Both the position numbers and the translations under genes were made by a program. From positions 37,224 to 101,223 of the forward strand of contig NZ_JAVRHT010000009.1 of assembly GCF_031846415.1 (NCBI RefSeq): a stretch of DNA of 64,000 nt. Direction: 5' to 3'. The notes under the pieces were generated by a model. That model saw only the letters and a program-made list of their open reading frames with translations. It had not been told where the DNA came from and did no database searches. Position 1 is the first letter of the stretch. Each line of letters opens with the position of its first letter. The stretch is from Rubrivirga litoralis (GTDB lineage: Bacteria; Bacteroidota; Rhodothermia; Rhodothermales; Rubricoccaceae). Positions 16,716 through 26,287 of the stretch are shown here, piece by piece.

Positions 16716-17055
16716 CAGGGGCGGGGTGGTGCCTCCGACCGCGCGGCCGCCCCGCCCACAGCCGTGCGGTCGGGATGGCCGCTCAAGGCGACGGAGATGG
16801 GGGGAGTAAACATGAAAGCCGAGACGGCGACGCTACACGCAGGGGCGGGGCGGTCGGGCGCGAGCCGCGTACAAAGACGGGCCGCCCCGCCCGAGCGGAG
16901 CCTAGATCACGATCAAGAGGTCTTCTACTTTATCAGCGTTCCAACTGAGCGGGGCGGGGTGGGAGGAGTCTCCTTCCTAAACACCACGAAGCGACGGCGC
17001 AGCCAGGGGTGGCGGACCGGGCGGGGCGGGGCGCACGAGACCTCTTGCCGCTGCA
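16716..17055. other. 340-base spacer without a recognised gene
   Basis: It contains several GC words in both orientations and a relatively AT-rich patch around 16910-16940 (CTTCTACTTTATCAGCG) that could hold a promoter. No frame with family motifs is seen. Confidence 0.5.
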
Positions 17056-18243
17056 CTAGCGAGTCAGGAGGTACATCTGCCGCCCCCCGTCGTCGAGCGA
17101 CGTCACGACCACCTTCTCGCCGTCGGGGCTCGGGTTCGGGTGGAGGTCGCACCGGAACGCGCCGCTCGTGGGCCGGTGGTTCTGGAACCGCGCCACCTGC
17201 TCCTGCTCTCCGCTGCTCGCGTCGTACGCGAACACGTCGACCTCCTCCCGGTAGGGCGTGTCGAACACGAACCGATCCGTCGTCTCCGGGAAGTGGCGCA
17301 TGTGGACGTTGTAGTCGACGAGGCCCGGCGCCATCCGCTCGACCCGCTGGCCGCCGGAGGGGGCGTCGCGGTAGAGGGCGAGCTCTCGGTCCGCCTCGTT
17401 CCAGAGGTAGAGCCGCTCGTCGTCGAGCCAGATCACGTGCGATGTCGCCCACGAGAGCAGGCGGAGGTCGCTCCCGTCGACGCCGCACGTGAGGCTCATG
17501 CCCATCCGCCCGTTCCACTTCCACCGGCTAAAGTCGCGCGGGCGGAACCGGAACTTGACCGTGAACCGCTGCCCGTCCGGCGACATCTTCACGTGGTTGA
17601 ACCAGTAGACGTAGCGCCGGATAAAGTGCTTGAGGCGCTCTTTCGGCGACAGCAGCGGCGCGACGAGCCGGGCCGCGTCGCGGAGCGAGAGGACGAGCCG
17701 CGAGTCGCCCGTCTCCAGGTCCATGCGCCACACGCCGTCGTCGGCCGGGCGCCGCTGGTCCAGGCGGGCGCCCGCCCCGCCCGGGTAGCCGTAGCCGGGG
17801 CGGACGTGGTCGAGCCGGGCCATGTTGAGCGAGAGCGCGAACTGTCCCGTAGGGTCGACGGCGTAGACCGGGCGCGGGAGCGTCCTGTCCTGCCCGGTGT
17901 CCAAGTCGAGCGTGCGCGCGACGAAGCCGTCGCCCTCGCGGTCGTTCCAGACGAGCGTGCGGCTGCCCGGAACCCACTGCGTCATGGCCCCCTGCTGCCA
18001 ACTCCACGCGCGGCTCTCGCCGACCGGCGTCCACGCGCGGTCGCCCTCGGTGTCGACGTATCCGATCTCGATGGCATCGTTGGGCGTCGGCTGCCGCCCG
18101 GCGAAGCCGACCTGATGGCCCGCCACGAGCCGGCTGTCGGCGTCGAAGACGGGGATGTCGTAGTAGGCGTGCGCGTGGAACCGCCCCGCCCGGGTCCCCT
18201 CCGTCAGCTGCGTGCCGGCCCATCCGTTGAACGTTTCCATCAT
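17056..18243 (-). CDS. Beta-propeller-like (TolB/WD40-like) protein in the polysaccharide locus
   Basis: The 395-residue protein is built of beta-strand repeats with recurring blade signatures such as K-M-S-P-D-G-Q-R-F-T, N-P-S-P-D-G-E-K-V-V-V and W-L-D-D-E-R-L-Y-L. No signal peptide is visible, so it may be cytoplasmic. Similar proteins in polysaccharide loci are annotated as oligogalacturonide-lyase-like or simply hypothetical; no catalytic residues can be assigned. Two consecutive Met codons begin the frame; either may be used. Confidence 0.6.
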   Translation of the reverse strand: MMETFNGWAGTQLTEGTRAGRFHAHAYYDIPVFDADSRLVAGHQVGFAGRQPTPNDAIEIGYVDTEGDRAWTPVGESRAWSWQQGAMTQWVPGSRTLVWNDREGDGFVARTLDLDTGQDRTLPRPVYAVDPTGQFALSLNMARLDHVRPGYGYPGGAGARLDQRRPADDGVWRMDLETGDSRLVLSLRDAARLVAPLLSPKERLKHFIRRYVYWFNHVKMSPDGQRFTVKFRFRPRDFSRWKWNGRMGMSLTCGVDGSDLRLLSWATSHVIWLDDERLYLWNEADRELALYRDAPSGGQRVERMAPGLVDYNVHMRHFPETTDRFVFDTPYREEVDVFAYDASSGEQEQVARFQNHRPTSGAFRCDLHPNPSPDGEKVVVTSLDDGGRQMYLLTR

Positions 18244-18345
18244 GGTGCGACTCGGTTGCTCATGGAGTGGGGTCCCCCTCGCCGGAGGCGAGGAGGTCTG
18301 GCGGGGGCGGGGCGGTCGGTGCGGATCGGATGCCCGGCGGCGATG

Positions 18346-19341
18346 CTAGGCCACCCTCCGCTTGACGGCGCCGGCCGCCCGGCGCGCGAAGGCGGCGCCG
18401 CGGTCGGCGGCGACGGCGGCTCGGAGCGCGTTCGTGCGCACGCGCCACGGGACACGGTCGGCGAGCGTGGGGTGGCGGACCGGAACGTCGCCCAGCCCGA
18501 TCCGCCCGCCCCAGCGGTCGAGGCGGTCCAGGAGGAGCCGTCCGTAGGCGCTCCCCGCCGAGCTCGCGCCGGGCGTGTCGAGCCGGCGCTGGTGGCGCTC
18601 GGCGAGCGCCTCGGTCCACTTAAAGTGGTGGACGCGGAACGGGATGGCGAACCGGACGGCCGAGTTCGTGATCCCCGGCATCCGGCCGAGCGACGTCCCC
18701 AGGAGGAACGAGACGGGGACGGCGCCTTCCCCCTTGAGCGGCGCGTGGCCGCCGCGGCTGGGGAGCACGTCGCCCCGGCAGAGCATGACGTTGACGGTCC
18801 CGAACTTGTAGTTGTCGCCGTCCCCCTCGTGCTGCCGGATGGTGCAGATCACGTCGGCCTCGGCGGGGAACTGGTCCCACAGCGACGGCGCCGGCTCGAT
18901 CTCGGCGAGCGCCCCGCCCGGAGCGAGCCGGTCGATAAACACGCCCTGGACGCAGTTCGCGCCCCGCCGCTCGCAGTAGTCGAGCACCTCGCCGAGCGGG
19001 GCGGGAAACTCGCAGAACTCGTCGACGTCGGCGCTCACGACCCAGTCCTCGGGCGACGCCACGCGCCGCTGGACCTCGCGCCGCTTGTCCCACATCGCGT
19101 CGCTCGTGTACGGCTCGATCCAGTCCTCGCCGCCGTCGACGCCGTGCTCGGCGAGGATCACCCGGGCCTCGGCCAAGCCGGGCGCGTCGGCCGTCAGCGC
19201 GTTGAGGACGAGGTGCATCCGCTCCGGCGCGACGCCGAGGTCGAGGTAGTGGCGGAGAAAGTGCGGGAGGAGCGGGAGGTCGCTCTCCACCCCGACGCAC
19301 GAGATCAGCAGGGTTCGGGAGGCGGCGTCGGAGTGGGTCAC
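18346..19341 (-). CDS. Glycosyltransferase, GT2/GT92-like
   Basis: The 331-residue protein begins with the strand L-L-I-S-C-V-G-V-E, then L-P-H-F-L-R-H-Y-L-D-L-G, and carries the metal-binding V-V-S-A-D-V-D-E-F-C-E-F near residue 100. This is the pattern of the Glyco_tranf_2_4 and family 92 type enzymes. The late R-V-H-H-F-K-W is also typical. GTG at 19341 was chosen because the conserved fold begins 10 residues later; the longer frame reads into spacer-like sequence. It precedes the propeller-like gene on the same strand. Confidence 0.8.
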   Translation of the reverse strand: MTHSDAASRTLLISCVGVESDLPLLPHFLRHYLDLGVAPERMHLVLNALTADAPGLAEARVILAEHGVDGGEDWIEPYTSDAMWDKRREVQRRVASPEDWVVSADVDEFCEFPAPLGEVLDYCERRGANCVQGVFIDRLAPGGALAEIEPAPSLWDQFPAEADVICTIRQHEGDGDNYKFGTVNVMLCRGDVLPSRGGHAPLKGEGAVPVSFLLGTSLGRMPGITNSAVRFAIPFRVHHFKWTEALAERHQRRLDTPGASSAGSAYGRLLLDRLDRWGGRIGLGDVPVRHPTLADRVPWRVRTNALRAAVAADRGAAFARRAAGAVKRRVA

Positions 19342-19455
19342 GGAGTCGGGCGGGCGCCGCAGGTCGCGCGGCGCCTGCGGGGTAAGGAGTTGTCCTACAC
19401 GCCCTGGCCCCACCCGATCCGCATGCGTCCCGCGCCGCCGATTCTTAACACGGGC

Positions 19456-20394
19456 TCACCCGGCCGCTGCCGCCGCCCCGCCCCCGTTGGAGGCCGTCTC
19501 TCCCGCCCGGTCGATGACCGTGGGCGGGGCGGTCAGCCCCCACCCCGCCAACACGTCGGCCACCCCGCCCGGCGTGTAGCCCTTCTTAAAGCTCATCTTT
19601 ACCATTGGTAGGCGCGCCGCCTCGGCCGGCGTGGGAAGGTCGGACGCGTCGAGGTGGCCGTCGAGGGCGCGCTGGAGTACGTGGGGGCCGCGCGCGCTCA
19701 GGCGCGGCACGCCGGCCCAGGCGGCGGCGGCGCGGGGGTCTTCGCGGAGCAGCCACTCGAACGTGTAGTGCATCCAGAGGTAGGCGGCCGGCTTGAGCGG
19801 GGCGGTGATGTAGGGCTCGCACCAGCGGCGCCACGCCTCGAACACCGGGTCCGCCGGCTGCGACGCCAGAAACCAGCTCGCGAGGTGGCGGGCCGGCTGC
19901 GGCCGTGCGAACGCGAACCGCCCGCTCGCCGCGGCCCGGTCGACCCAGTCGTCGAGCGGCCGCAGGCAGATGGCCGTCGCGTCGGCCCACGCCCCACCGT
20001 AGCGGCTCAGCAGGCGCAGCCGGACGACCTCGGACTTGGCCGTGCGCGTCACGTGCCGGGGCAATCGGGGCATCTCGATCCAGTCCCCCACGGTGTCCGC
20101 GTCGAGCACGGTCACGTCCCAGCCGGGGTTCACCTCGCGCCAGCTGTCGAGGGCCGCGCGGACGAGGGGCGGGGCGGCGGCCTCGCCCTGGTCCCACATC
20201 GTCCACAGGCGGCGGGGCACGACCGGCCCAGGGTCGGGGCGGGCGACGAGCGCGTCCCAGTCGGCGACGAAGGTGTCGAGGCCGAGCCGCGCGCGGACGG
20301 CCTTGTCCCGCTCCATCTGCCGGGGCACGAAGCGGCGGTGGCGGACCCGGTTCCACAGGGACCGGCGGGGACCGAGCGGCGTCTCAGCGGCCAT
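19456..20394 (-). CDS. Capsular-polysaccharide-type glycosyltransferase (GT32-like)
   Basis: The 312-residue protein matches the Caps_synth/GT32 layout: P-R-R-L-W-T-M-W-D-Q-G (the I-W-x-x-W-x-Q-G block) near residue 60, then the W-D-V-T-V-L-D strand, S-E-V-V-R-L-R-L-L-S-R-Y-G-G-A-W-A-D-A-T. The usual Y-x-D-x-D of GT32 is replaced by W-A-D-A-T, as in the capsular branch. A C-rich leader lies directly before the ATG at 20394, which overlaps the end of the sulfotransferase gene by 11 bases. Confidence 0.82.
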   Translation of the reverse strand: MAAETPLGPRRSLWNRVRHRRFVPRQMERDKAVRARLGLDTFVADWDALVARPDPGPVVPRRLWTMWDQGEAAAPPLVRAALDSWREVNPGWDVTVLDADTVGDWIEMPRLPRHVTRTAKSEVVRLRLLSRYGGAWADATAICLRPLDDWVDRAAASGRFAFARPQPARHLASWFLASQPADPVFEAWRRWCEPYITAPLKPAAYLWMHYTFEWLLREDPRAAAAWAGVPRLSARGPHVLQRALDGHLDASDLPTPAEAARLPMVKMSFKKGYTPGGVADVLAGWGLTAPPTVIDRAGETASNGGGAAAAAG

Positions 20395-21433
20395 CGGGCG
20401 GGGCGGTCGTGGGCGGGGCGGCGGCCGCCGAGGCACCGGGCGGGGCGGGCGGGGACGGGTCGTCCGACGCGTCGTAGTCCACCAGGAACGAGAAGCGGCG
20501 CGTGAGGGCGCGGACGCGCTCCAGCTGGGCGTCGGTCCACGTCACGGAGCGCCGGCTCTTGTTGGGGCTGTCGTGGACGATGGAGGCGGCGGCGGCGAGG
20601 TACTCGGGCTCAGGGTCGAGGTCGAGGAACTGGCACAGCCGGCGGATTTCGACCTCGGGCTCCCGCGTAAACTGCTCGTACACGACGTGCAGCCAGTCGT
20701 CCGGGGAGATCGCGGCCTCCATCTGCGCGACGCCCCCGCACAGCTCCTCGTAGTCGTCGATCATGGCGTCAAGGGCAGACGCCGCGATGTCGCCGCGGGC
20801 CTGCGCCGCCTTGAGCTCCGCTTTGAAGGCGGCGGAGCTTTCAGAGGCGATCCGCAGCCGGTCGTAGGTCCGCCCCTTGCGGAGCGACATGGTCGCGATG
20901 TTGTCGAGCGGGTGGCGCGTCACGAGCACCCACCGGCAGCGCGCGCGGAGGCGCCGCCGGACGGCGTCGAGCAGGTCGGGCTCCTGTTGGACCCACCGGA
21001 CGGCCCAGTCTCCCTTTTTGTCGCCGACGACCGTGGGCCGCCCCGCCCCGCCCCCGTCCTGGCCGGGGACGACGTAGGAGAAGCCGTTCCAGTAGCGGCC
21101 GTTCCGGCTGAACGCGGCCGAGTTCTCCAGGACGAGCGCGTAGAGCATCCGCTCGGAGAGCCCCGCCCGGAGCAGGCCCATCGCGTCCAACTCGTGCGAG
21201 ACGACGGCCCGCGGGTGCGCGTCGAGGACGGACCCGATGAGCGAGTGCCCCGAGCGCGGGAAGCCGACGAACTGCACGAACTCCTGCACGTCGGCGAGGG
21301 CTCGGCGCTCGCGGACCGCCCCGACGGCGCCCTGGAAGGCCAGCCGCCGCATCGGCACGTCGTGGTGGATCCTGGACTGGTCGCCCTGAAAGAGGGGGAC
21401 GCTGTGGGTCTGGGTGAGGAGGCGTTTCAGCAC
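20384..21433 (-). CDS. Sulfotransferase family protein
   Basis: This enzyme transfers a sulfuryl group from PAPS to an acceptor, here presumably a sugar of the surface polysaccharide. The 349 residues include the 5'-phosphosulfate loop V-G-F-P-R-S-G-H-S-L-I near residue 55 and the 3'-phosphate block V-L-V-T-R-H-P-L-D-N near residue 175. The C-terminal 30 residues are Pro/Ala-rich and come from GC words. The cysD, cysN-cysC and cysQ genes in the same locus supply and recycle its donor. It overlaps the downstream glycosyltransferase gene, so the two are co-translated. Confidence 0.88.
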   Translation of the reverse strand: MLKRLLTQTHSVPLFQGDQSRIHHDVPMRRLAFQGAVGAVRERRALADVQEFVQFVGFPRSGHSLIGSVLDAHPRAVVSHELDAMGLLRAGLSERMLYALVLENSAAFSRNGRYWNGFSYVVPGQDGGGAGRPTVVGDKKGDWAVRWVQQEPDLLDAVRRRLRARCRWVLVTRHPLDNIATMSLRKGRTYDRLRIASESSAAFKAELKAAQARGDIAASALDAMIDDYEELCGGVAQMEAAISPDDWLHVVYEQFTREPEVEIRRLCQFLDLDPEPEYLAAAASIVHDSPNKSRRSVTWTDAQLERVRALTRRFSFLVDYDASDDPSPPAPPGASAAAAPPTTAPPDGR

Positions 21434-21730
21434 GGGGCAGAAGTTCAGCGGGCGGGGCGGACCAGACCCGAACGGCGGGAGCGCGTTCCGGGGTCAATTT
21501 CGTCGCCCGCGTGAGGGCGGGGCGGTCGGGACTTCGGAGGCGGCCGAGCGTTCGCCCGCGCGACGGCGCCCGCCCCGCCGTCGACGCGGCAACCTCGAGA
21601 GAGCGGGCTGTCTCGAAGCTAACGCGCGCCGGGCGGAGGCTGGTCCACCGTCCGCGACGGGCGGGGCGGTGGCACACCCGCGCAACCCGCCTGGACGCCC
21701 GACGTTGACGCGCCTCACCCCGCCTGCGCC

Positions 21731-22213
21731 TTGACCGCTCGCCCTGCCCCGCCCACCGCCACCGGCGGCGCCCCCCGCCCCGCCCCGCCCGACCCGGTCC
21801 AGGCGCGGATCGACGCGGGCGGGGCGGTCGTGCTGTTCGACGGCGTGTGCTCGCTGTGTAACGGGGCCGTCGACTTCATCATCCGCCACGACCCAGCGGG
21901 CCGCTTCGCGTTCGCCTCGCTCCAGTCCGACGAGGCGCGGGCGTACCTGGAGACGCACGGACGCGACGCCGACGCCCTGCTCGACACCGTCGTCCTGGCC
22001 GACCGCGACGGGATCCACGAGCGGTCGACGGCCGCGCTCCGCGTGCTCCGCGGGCTGGGCGCCCCGTGGGTTGCCTTGTACGCGCTCGCCGCCGTGCCCC
22101 GCCCCGCCCGCGACGCCGTGTACCGCTACGTGGCGGCCAACCGCTATCGGTGGTTTGGGACGCGCGAGACGTGCCGGCTGCCGAGCCCCGAGGAGCGGGC
22201 GCGGTTCGTGTAG
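21731..22213 (+). CDS. DCC-family thiol-disulfide oxidoreductase (DUF393)
   Basis: The 160-residue protein has the defining D-G-V-C-S-L-C-N-G motif (DxxCxxC) near residue 38, then F-A-F-A-S-L-Q-S-D and the late R-Y-R-W-F-G block. Family members are predicted thiol-disulfide oxidoreductases; substrates are not established. The N-terminal 28 residues are Pro/Ala-rich and start at TTG, so the native start may be a little further in. It lies between minus-strand sulfotransferase and epimerase genes and has no evident link to them. Confidence 0.85.
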   Translation: MTARPAPPTATGGAPRPAPPDPVQARIDAGGAVVLFDGVCSLCNGAVDFIIRHDPAGRFAFASLQSDEARAYLETHGRDADALLDTVVLADRDGIHERSTAALRVLRGLGAPWVALYALAAVPRPARDAVYRYVAANRYRWFGTRETCRLPSPEERARFV

Positions 22214-22290
22214 GGGCGGGGTGGGGTGCCCCTCCGAGGGCCGCCCCGCCCCCACGCACACGAGCGCGGGGCGGGGTGGCGGATCGGCAG

Positions 22291-23289
22291 CTACGGCACG
22301 TACCCGACGAAGGGCGCTGCCTCGCGCAGGCGGCGGAGCCAAGCGGCAAAGTGGGCGAGCCCGTCGTCGATCCCCGTCTGCGGGTCGTATCCCAGAAGCC
22401 GCCGCGCGCGCTCCAGGTCGGCCCAGGTCTGGGGCACGTCGCCGGGCTGCTCGGGGTGGCGCTCGACGCGCGCCTCGACGCCCAGCGCCCGCTCCAGCGC
22501 CTCGACCAGCTCGGAGAGGCGGACCGTCCGGTTGTTGCCCAGGTTGATCACTTCGTAGGGCGAACCGTCGTAGGCCATCGTCCGGACGACGCCCTCGACG
22601 ATGTCGGCGACGTAGGTGTAGTCGCGCCGCGTCGAGCCGTCGCCGAAGAGCGGGATCGGCTCGCCGTCGAGCATCCGCCGGGCGAACTTGTGGATGGCGA
22701 GGTCAGGCCGCTGACGCGGGCCGTAGACGGTAAAAAAGCGGAGGACGACGACGCGCATCCCGTAGAGGTGCGCGTAGACGTGGCCCAAGAGCTCGGCCGC
22801 CACCTTGGTCGCCGCGTACGGGCTGATCGGGCGGAGCACGGCGTCGTCCTCGCCCCACGGCACGTCCGGGCTCACACCGTAGACGCTCGACGACGACGCG
22901 AGCACGACCTGCGGGACGCCCCGCTCGCGGGCAAAGTCGAGGACGGCCTGCGTGCCGCCCACGTTGACCGATTGGTACGCCGCCGGGTCCTCGATCGACG
23001 GCCGCACGCCGGCCTTCGCCGCGAGGTGGACGACGACGTCCACCGGCCCCTCCCCCACCCCGCCCCGTAAGGCGTCGAGGTCCCGGATGTCGGCTTCGAC
23101 CAGGCGGTACCGCTCGCTTTTGAGGTGGCCCGCGATGTTCGCCCGCTTGACGGCGGGGTCGTAAAACGGGTCGAAGTTGTCGACGGCCACGACCGACCAG
23201 CCGTCGGCGAGCAGCCGGTCGACGAGGTGGCTGCCGATAAAGCCGGCGCCGCCGGTGACGAGGGCGGTCCGTTGGTCTGCCGTGTTCAT
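22291..23289 (-). CDS. NAD-dependent nucleotide-sugar epimerase, UDP-glucuronate 4-epimerase-like
   Basis: This extended short-chain dehydrogenase of 332 residues probably interconverts UDP-glucuronate and UDP-galacturonate. Seen: T-G-G-A-G-F-I-G-S-H at the N-terminus (NAD binding), D-N-F-D-P-F-Y-D-P, H-L-A-A-K-A-G-V-R-P-S-I, S-S-S-S-V-Y-G, the catalytic Y-A-A-T-K and F-F-T-V-Y-G-P-R-Q-R-P-D. The A-K-A-G-V-R-P-S-I and R-Q-R-P-D blocks are characteristic of the uronate epimerases. A C-rich leader precedes the ATG. It would use the product of the dehydrogenase at 35076. Confidence 0.87.
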   Translation of the reverse strand: MNTADQRTALVTGGAGFIGSHLVDRLLADGWSVVAVDNFDPFYDPAVKRANIAGHLKSERYRLVEADIRDLDALRGGVGEGPVDVVVHLAAKAGVRPSIEDPAAYQSVNVGGTQAVLDFARERGVPQVVLASSSSVYGVSPDVPWGEDDAVLRPISPYAATKVAAELLGHVYAHLYGMRVVVLRFFTVYGPRQRPDLAIHKFARRMLDGEPIPLFGDGSTRRDYTYVADIVEGVVRTMAYDGSPYEVINLGNNRTVRLSELVEALERALGVEARVERHPEQPGDVPQTWADLERARRLLGYDPQTGIDDGLAHFAAWLRRLREAAPFVGYVP

Positions 23290-23311
23290 GGGGGCGGGGT
23301 GGGGCAGCGTC

Positions 23312-25303
23312 CTACTCTGGCACCACGCCCGCCGCCACGAGCGCCGCGCGGACGGCCGCGACCGCCTCGTCCACGCTCATGTCCTTCGTGCGCAGCGTGA
23401 TCTCGGGGGCGTCGGGCGCCTCGTAAGGAGCCGAGACGCCGGTGAGGTTCTGGATCTCGCCCCGCTCGGCCTTCGCGTAGACGCCCTTCGGGTCGCGGGC
23501 CTTGGCGGTCTCGACGTCCACGTCGACGTGGACCTCGAAAAAGCGGCCGCCGGGGACCAGCGCGCGCACGCGGTCGCGGTCGGCGCGGTAGGGCGAGACG
23601 AACGTGCACAGCGTGACCGCCCCGCTCTCGAAAAACAGGCGGGCGACTTCGCCGATGCGGCGGACGTTCTCGCGGCGGTCGTCGGGGCTGAACCCGAGAT
23701 CGCCGTTCAGCCCGTGCCGTACCTGGTCGCCGTCGAGGAGCATGGTCCGCACCCCGCCCTCGAACAGCTCGCGCTCCAGCGCGCGCGCGACGGTCGACTT
23801 GCCCGAGCCCGAGAGGCCTGTGAACCAGACGACGGCGGCCTCGTGCCCTTGGCGCCGCTCGCGGTCTTCGCGGGGGACGTTCAGGCCCTCCCACGTCACG
23901 TTCGGCGAGACCGACCGCCCCGCCCCCGACGCCGACGCGGCGTTGGCCGAGCGTTCGAGGCGGGCCGCACGCTCGGCCACCTCGTCGGGGCTCCGGGCCG
24001 CGCCGCGGATCATGCCCGCGGCGACGGTCGCGTTCGAGTACGGGTCGATGAGAACGAACGCGCCCGTCTCGTGGTTGACCCGGTACGGGTCGAAAAAGAG
24101 CGGGGCGGCCGTCGTCACGCGCACGCGGCCGATGTCGTTCAGGCCCAGCGTGTCGGCGTCCTCGCGGTGGAGTGTGTCGACGTCGACGCGGTAGACGAGC
24201 TCGTCGACGAACGCTTTCACCTCGCGCGTCGTGTGGCGGAGGAGGTAGTGGCGCTCGCGCTGGAGCGGCTCCTCGTCCATCCAGCAGACCATGGCCTCGA
24301 CGGCCGTCTCGACGCTGGGGAGGTTCCCCGGGCGGACCAGCATGTCGCCGCGGCTCACGTCGATCTCGTCCTCGAGCGTGACCACGACGGCCTCGCCGGC
24401 GCGGGCCTCGTCGAGGTCGCCGTCGAACGTGGTCACCGAGGCCACGCGCGAGCGCGTGCCGGCCGGGAGCGCGAGGATCTCCTCGCCGGGCCGGACCGCC
24501 CCGCTCGCGACGGTCCCGGCGAAGCCGCGGAACGACGGGTCGGGGCGGATCACGGTCTGGACCGGGAACCGGAAGTCGCGGAGGTTCCGGTCGGCCGCCA
24601 CGTTCACGCTCTCCAGGTGGTGGAGCAGCGTCGGCCCCTGGTACCACGGCGTCCGCTCGCTTCGCTCGACCACGTTGTCGCCGCGGAGCGCCGAGACCGG
24701 GATGAACTCGATGTCCTTCACGTCCAGCTTGGCCGCGAAGTCGAGGTACTCGCGCCGGAAGGCGTCGAACACGTCCTCGCGGTAGTCCACGAGGTCCATT
24801 TTGTTGACCGCCACGACCACGTGCGGGATGCCGAGCAGCGAGGCGATAAAGCCGTGGCGCTTCGACTGCGTCTGGACGCCGCGCTGGGCATCGAGCAGGA
24901 TGATGGCGAGGTCGGCCGTCGAGGCGCCCGTCACCATGTTTCGTGTGTACTGGACGTGGCCCGGCGTGTCGGCGATGATGAACTTGCGCCGGGGCGTGGC
25001 GAAGTAGCGGTACGCCACGTCGATCGTGATGCCCTGCTCGCGCTCGGCCCGGAGCCCGTCGGTGAAAAGAGCCAGGTTGGGCACGTCGTCGTCGCCGGTC
25101 ATCCCGCGCGCGCGCGAGGCCTCCTCGACGGCGGCCAGCTGGTCCTCGAAGATCGACTTCGAGTCGTAGAGGAGCCGCCCGATCAGCGTGCTTTTCCCGT
25201 CGTCGACGCTCCCGGCCGTCGTGAACCGGAGGAGGTCCATGTCGAGGTAGGCGTCGCCGCCGTCGGCGGGCGGGGCGGTCGGGGCGGGGCGGTCGGTCTG
25301 CAT
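23312..25303 (-). CDS. cysNC: Bifunctional sulfate adenylyltransferase large subunit / APS kinase
   Basis: This fusion of CysN (GTPase-regulated ATP sulfurylase subunit) and CysC makes PAPS from sulfate with CysD. The 663 residues contain the GTPase loop G-S-V-D-D-G-K-S-T near residue 30, switch G-I-T-I-D-V-A, D-T-P-G-H-V-Q-Y, N-K-M-D and beta-barrel domains up to about 480. The kinase part starts near 492 with the P-loop G-L-S-G-S-G-K-S-T and has L-D-G-D-Q-V-R-H-G-L. The first 15 residues are encoded by GC words. The 75-base spacer to cysD contains an imperfect 22-bp hairpin. Confidence 0.95.
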   Translation of the reverse strand: MQTDRPAPTAPPADGGDAYLDMDLLRFTTAGSVDDGKSTLIGRLLYDSKSIFEDQLAAVEEASRARGMTGDDDVPNLALFTDGLRAEREQGITIDVAYRYFATPRRKFIIADTPGHVQYTRNMVTGASTADLAIILLDAQRGVQTQSKRHGFIASLLGIPHVVVAVNKMDLVDYREDVFDAFRREYLDFAAKLDVKDIEFIPVSALRGDNVVERSERTPWYQGPTLLHHLESVNVAADRNLRDFRFPVQTVIRPDPSFRGFAGTVASGAVRPGEEILALPAGTRSRVASVTTFDGDLDEARAGEAVVVTLEDEIDVSRGDMLVRPGNLPSVETAVEAMVCWMDEEPLQRERHYLLRHTTREVKAFVDELVYRVDVDTLHREDADTLGLNDIGRVRVTTAAPLFFDPYRVNHETGAFVLIDPYSNATVAAGMIRGAARSPDEVAERAARLERSANAASASGAGRSVSPNVTWEGLNVPREDRERRQGHEAAVVWFTGLSGSGKSTVARALERELFEGGVRTMLLDGDQVRHGLNGDLGFSPDDRRENVRRIGEVARLFFESGAVTLCTFVSPYRADRDRVRALVPGGRFFEVHVDVDVETAKARDPKGVYAKAERGEIQNLTGVSAPYEAPDAPEITLRTKDMSVDEAVAAVRAALVAAGVVPE

Positions 25304-25311
25304 CGGGGCCT

Positions 25312-25376
25312 GTTGCGTGTCTCGTGTTGCGTGGGGGTGCTACGTGCGGAGGAACACGCGACACGCGATACGCAAC
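25312..25376. repeat. Imperfect inverted repeat between cysD and cysN-cysC
   Basis: Arms 25312-25333 and 25355-25376 are 22 bases each and pair at 19 positions, plus two G-U pairs and one mismatch, around a 21-base loop. Both arms are built from the word GCGTG/CGTGT repeated three times. The position inside an operon spacer suggests RNA processing or attenuation, but there is no T-run. Confidence 0.8.
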
Positions 25377-25378
25377 CG

Positions 25379-26287
25379 CTAGAAGTAGCCCTGCTTTTTG
25401 CGGTCCTCCATGGCCGCCTCCGAGCGCTTGTCGTCGTGGCGGCCGCCCCGCTCGGTCTGGCGCGCGGCGGTCACCTCCCGGACGATCTCGGCGGGTGTGG
25501 CGGCGGTGCTCTCGACGGCGCCGGTGCACGTGGCGTCGCCGATCGTGCGGAACCGGACGGACCGGCGCGCGGCGGTCTCGCCGGGCTGGAGCTCGACGAA
25601 GTCGGTCGTGGCGAGGAGCGTGCCGCGGCGGCTGAACACCTCGCGCTCGTGGGCAAAGTAGAGGTCGGGGACCTCGACGCCGTCGAGTGCGATGTACTGC
25701 CAGACGTCCATCTCGGTCCAGTTCGAGAGCGGGAACACCCGGAACGTCTCGCCCACGTTCTTGTGGCCGTTGTAGAGGTTCCAGAGCTCGGGCCGCTGGT
25801 TTTTGGGGTCCCACTGGCCAAAGCGGTCACGGTGCGAGAAGAACCGCTCTTTGGCGCGGGCCTTCTCCTCGTCGCGGCGGCCGCCGCCGAAGGCGGCGTC
25901 GAAGCGGTGCTCGTCGAGGGCGTCGAGGAGCGGGACGATCTGGAGCCCGTTCCGGCTCGCCTCGGGTCCGGTCTCCTCGACCACGCGCCCGGCGTCGATG
26001 GCCTCTTGGACGCTCCCCACGTGGAGCCGCAGGCCCAGCCGCTCGACGAGCTGGTCGCGGAAGGCGATGGTCTCGGGGAAGTTGTGGCCCGTGTCCACGT
26101 GGAGCAGCGGGAACGGGATCGGGGCGGGGTGGAACGCCTTCTGCGCCAGGTGCACCATGAGGATCGAGTCCTTGCCGCCGGAGAACAGCAGGACCGGCCG
26201 CTCGAACTGCGCGGCCACCTCGCGCATGACGTAGATGGCCTCGGCTTCGAGCGCGCGGAGGTGCGACGTGCGGGCGGGGCGGTCCAT
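25379..26287 (-). CDS. cysD: Sulfate adenylyltransferase small subunit
   Basis: CysD forms adenosine-5'-phosphosulfate from ATP and sulfate in complex with CysN. The 302 residues carry the ATP-pyrophosphatase loop L-L-F-S-G-G-K-D-S near residue 35, H-V-D-T-G-H-N-F-P-E, A-F-G-G-G-R-R-D-E-E-K-A-R-A-K-E, W-N-L-Y-N-G and the C-terminal Q-G-Y-F that ends CysD proteins. The ATG at 26287 was chosen for the conserved length and a C-rich leader. It is followed on the same strand by cysN-cysC. Confidence 0.96.
   Translation of the reverse strand: MDRPARTSHLRALEAEAIYVMREVAAQFERPVLLFSGGKDSILMVHLAQKAFHPAPIPFPLLHVDTGHNFPETIAFRDQLVERLGLRLHVGSVQEAIDAGRVVEETGPEASRNGLQIVPLLDALDEHRFDAAFGGGRRDEEKARAKERFFSHRDRFGQWDPKNQRPELWNLYNGHKNVGETFRVFPLSNWTEMDVWQYIALDGVEVPDLYFAHEREVFSRRGTLLATTDFVELQPGETAARRSVRFRTIGDATCTGAVESTAATPAEIVREVTAARQTERGGRHDDKRSEAAMEDRKKQGYF

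Noticed and set aside
16764..17492. Plus-strand frame starting near 16764
   Set aside because: It runs through spacer and the antisense of the propeller-like gene, with low-complexity Arg-rich translation.
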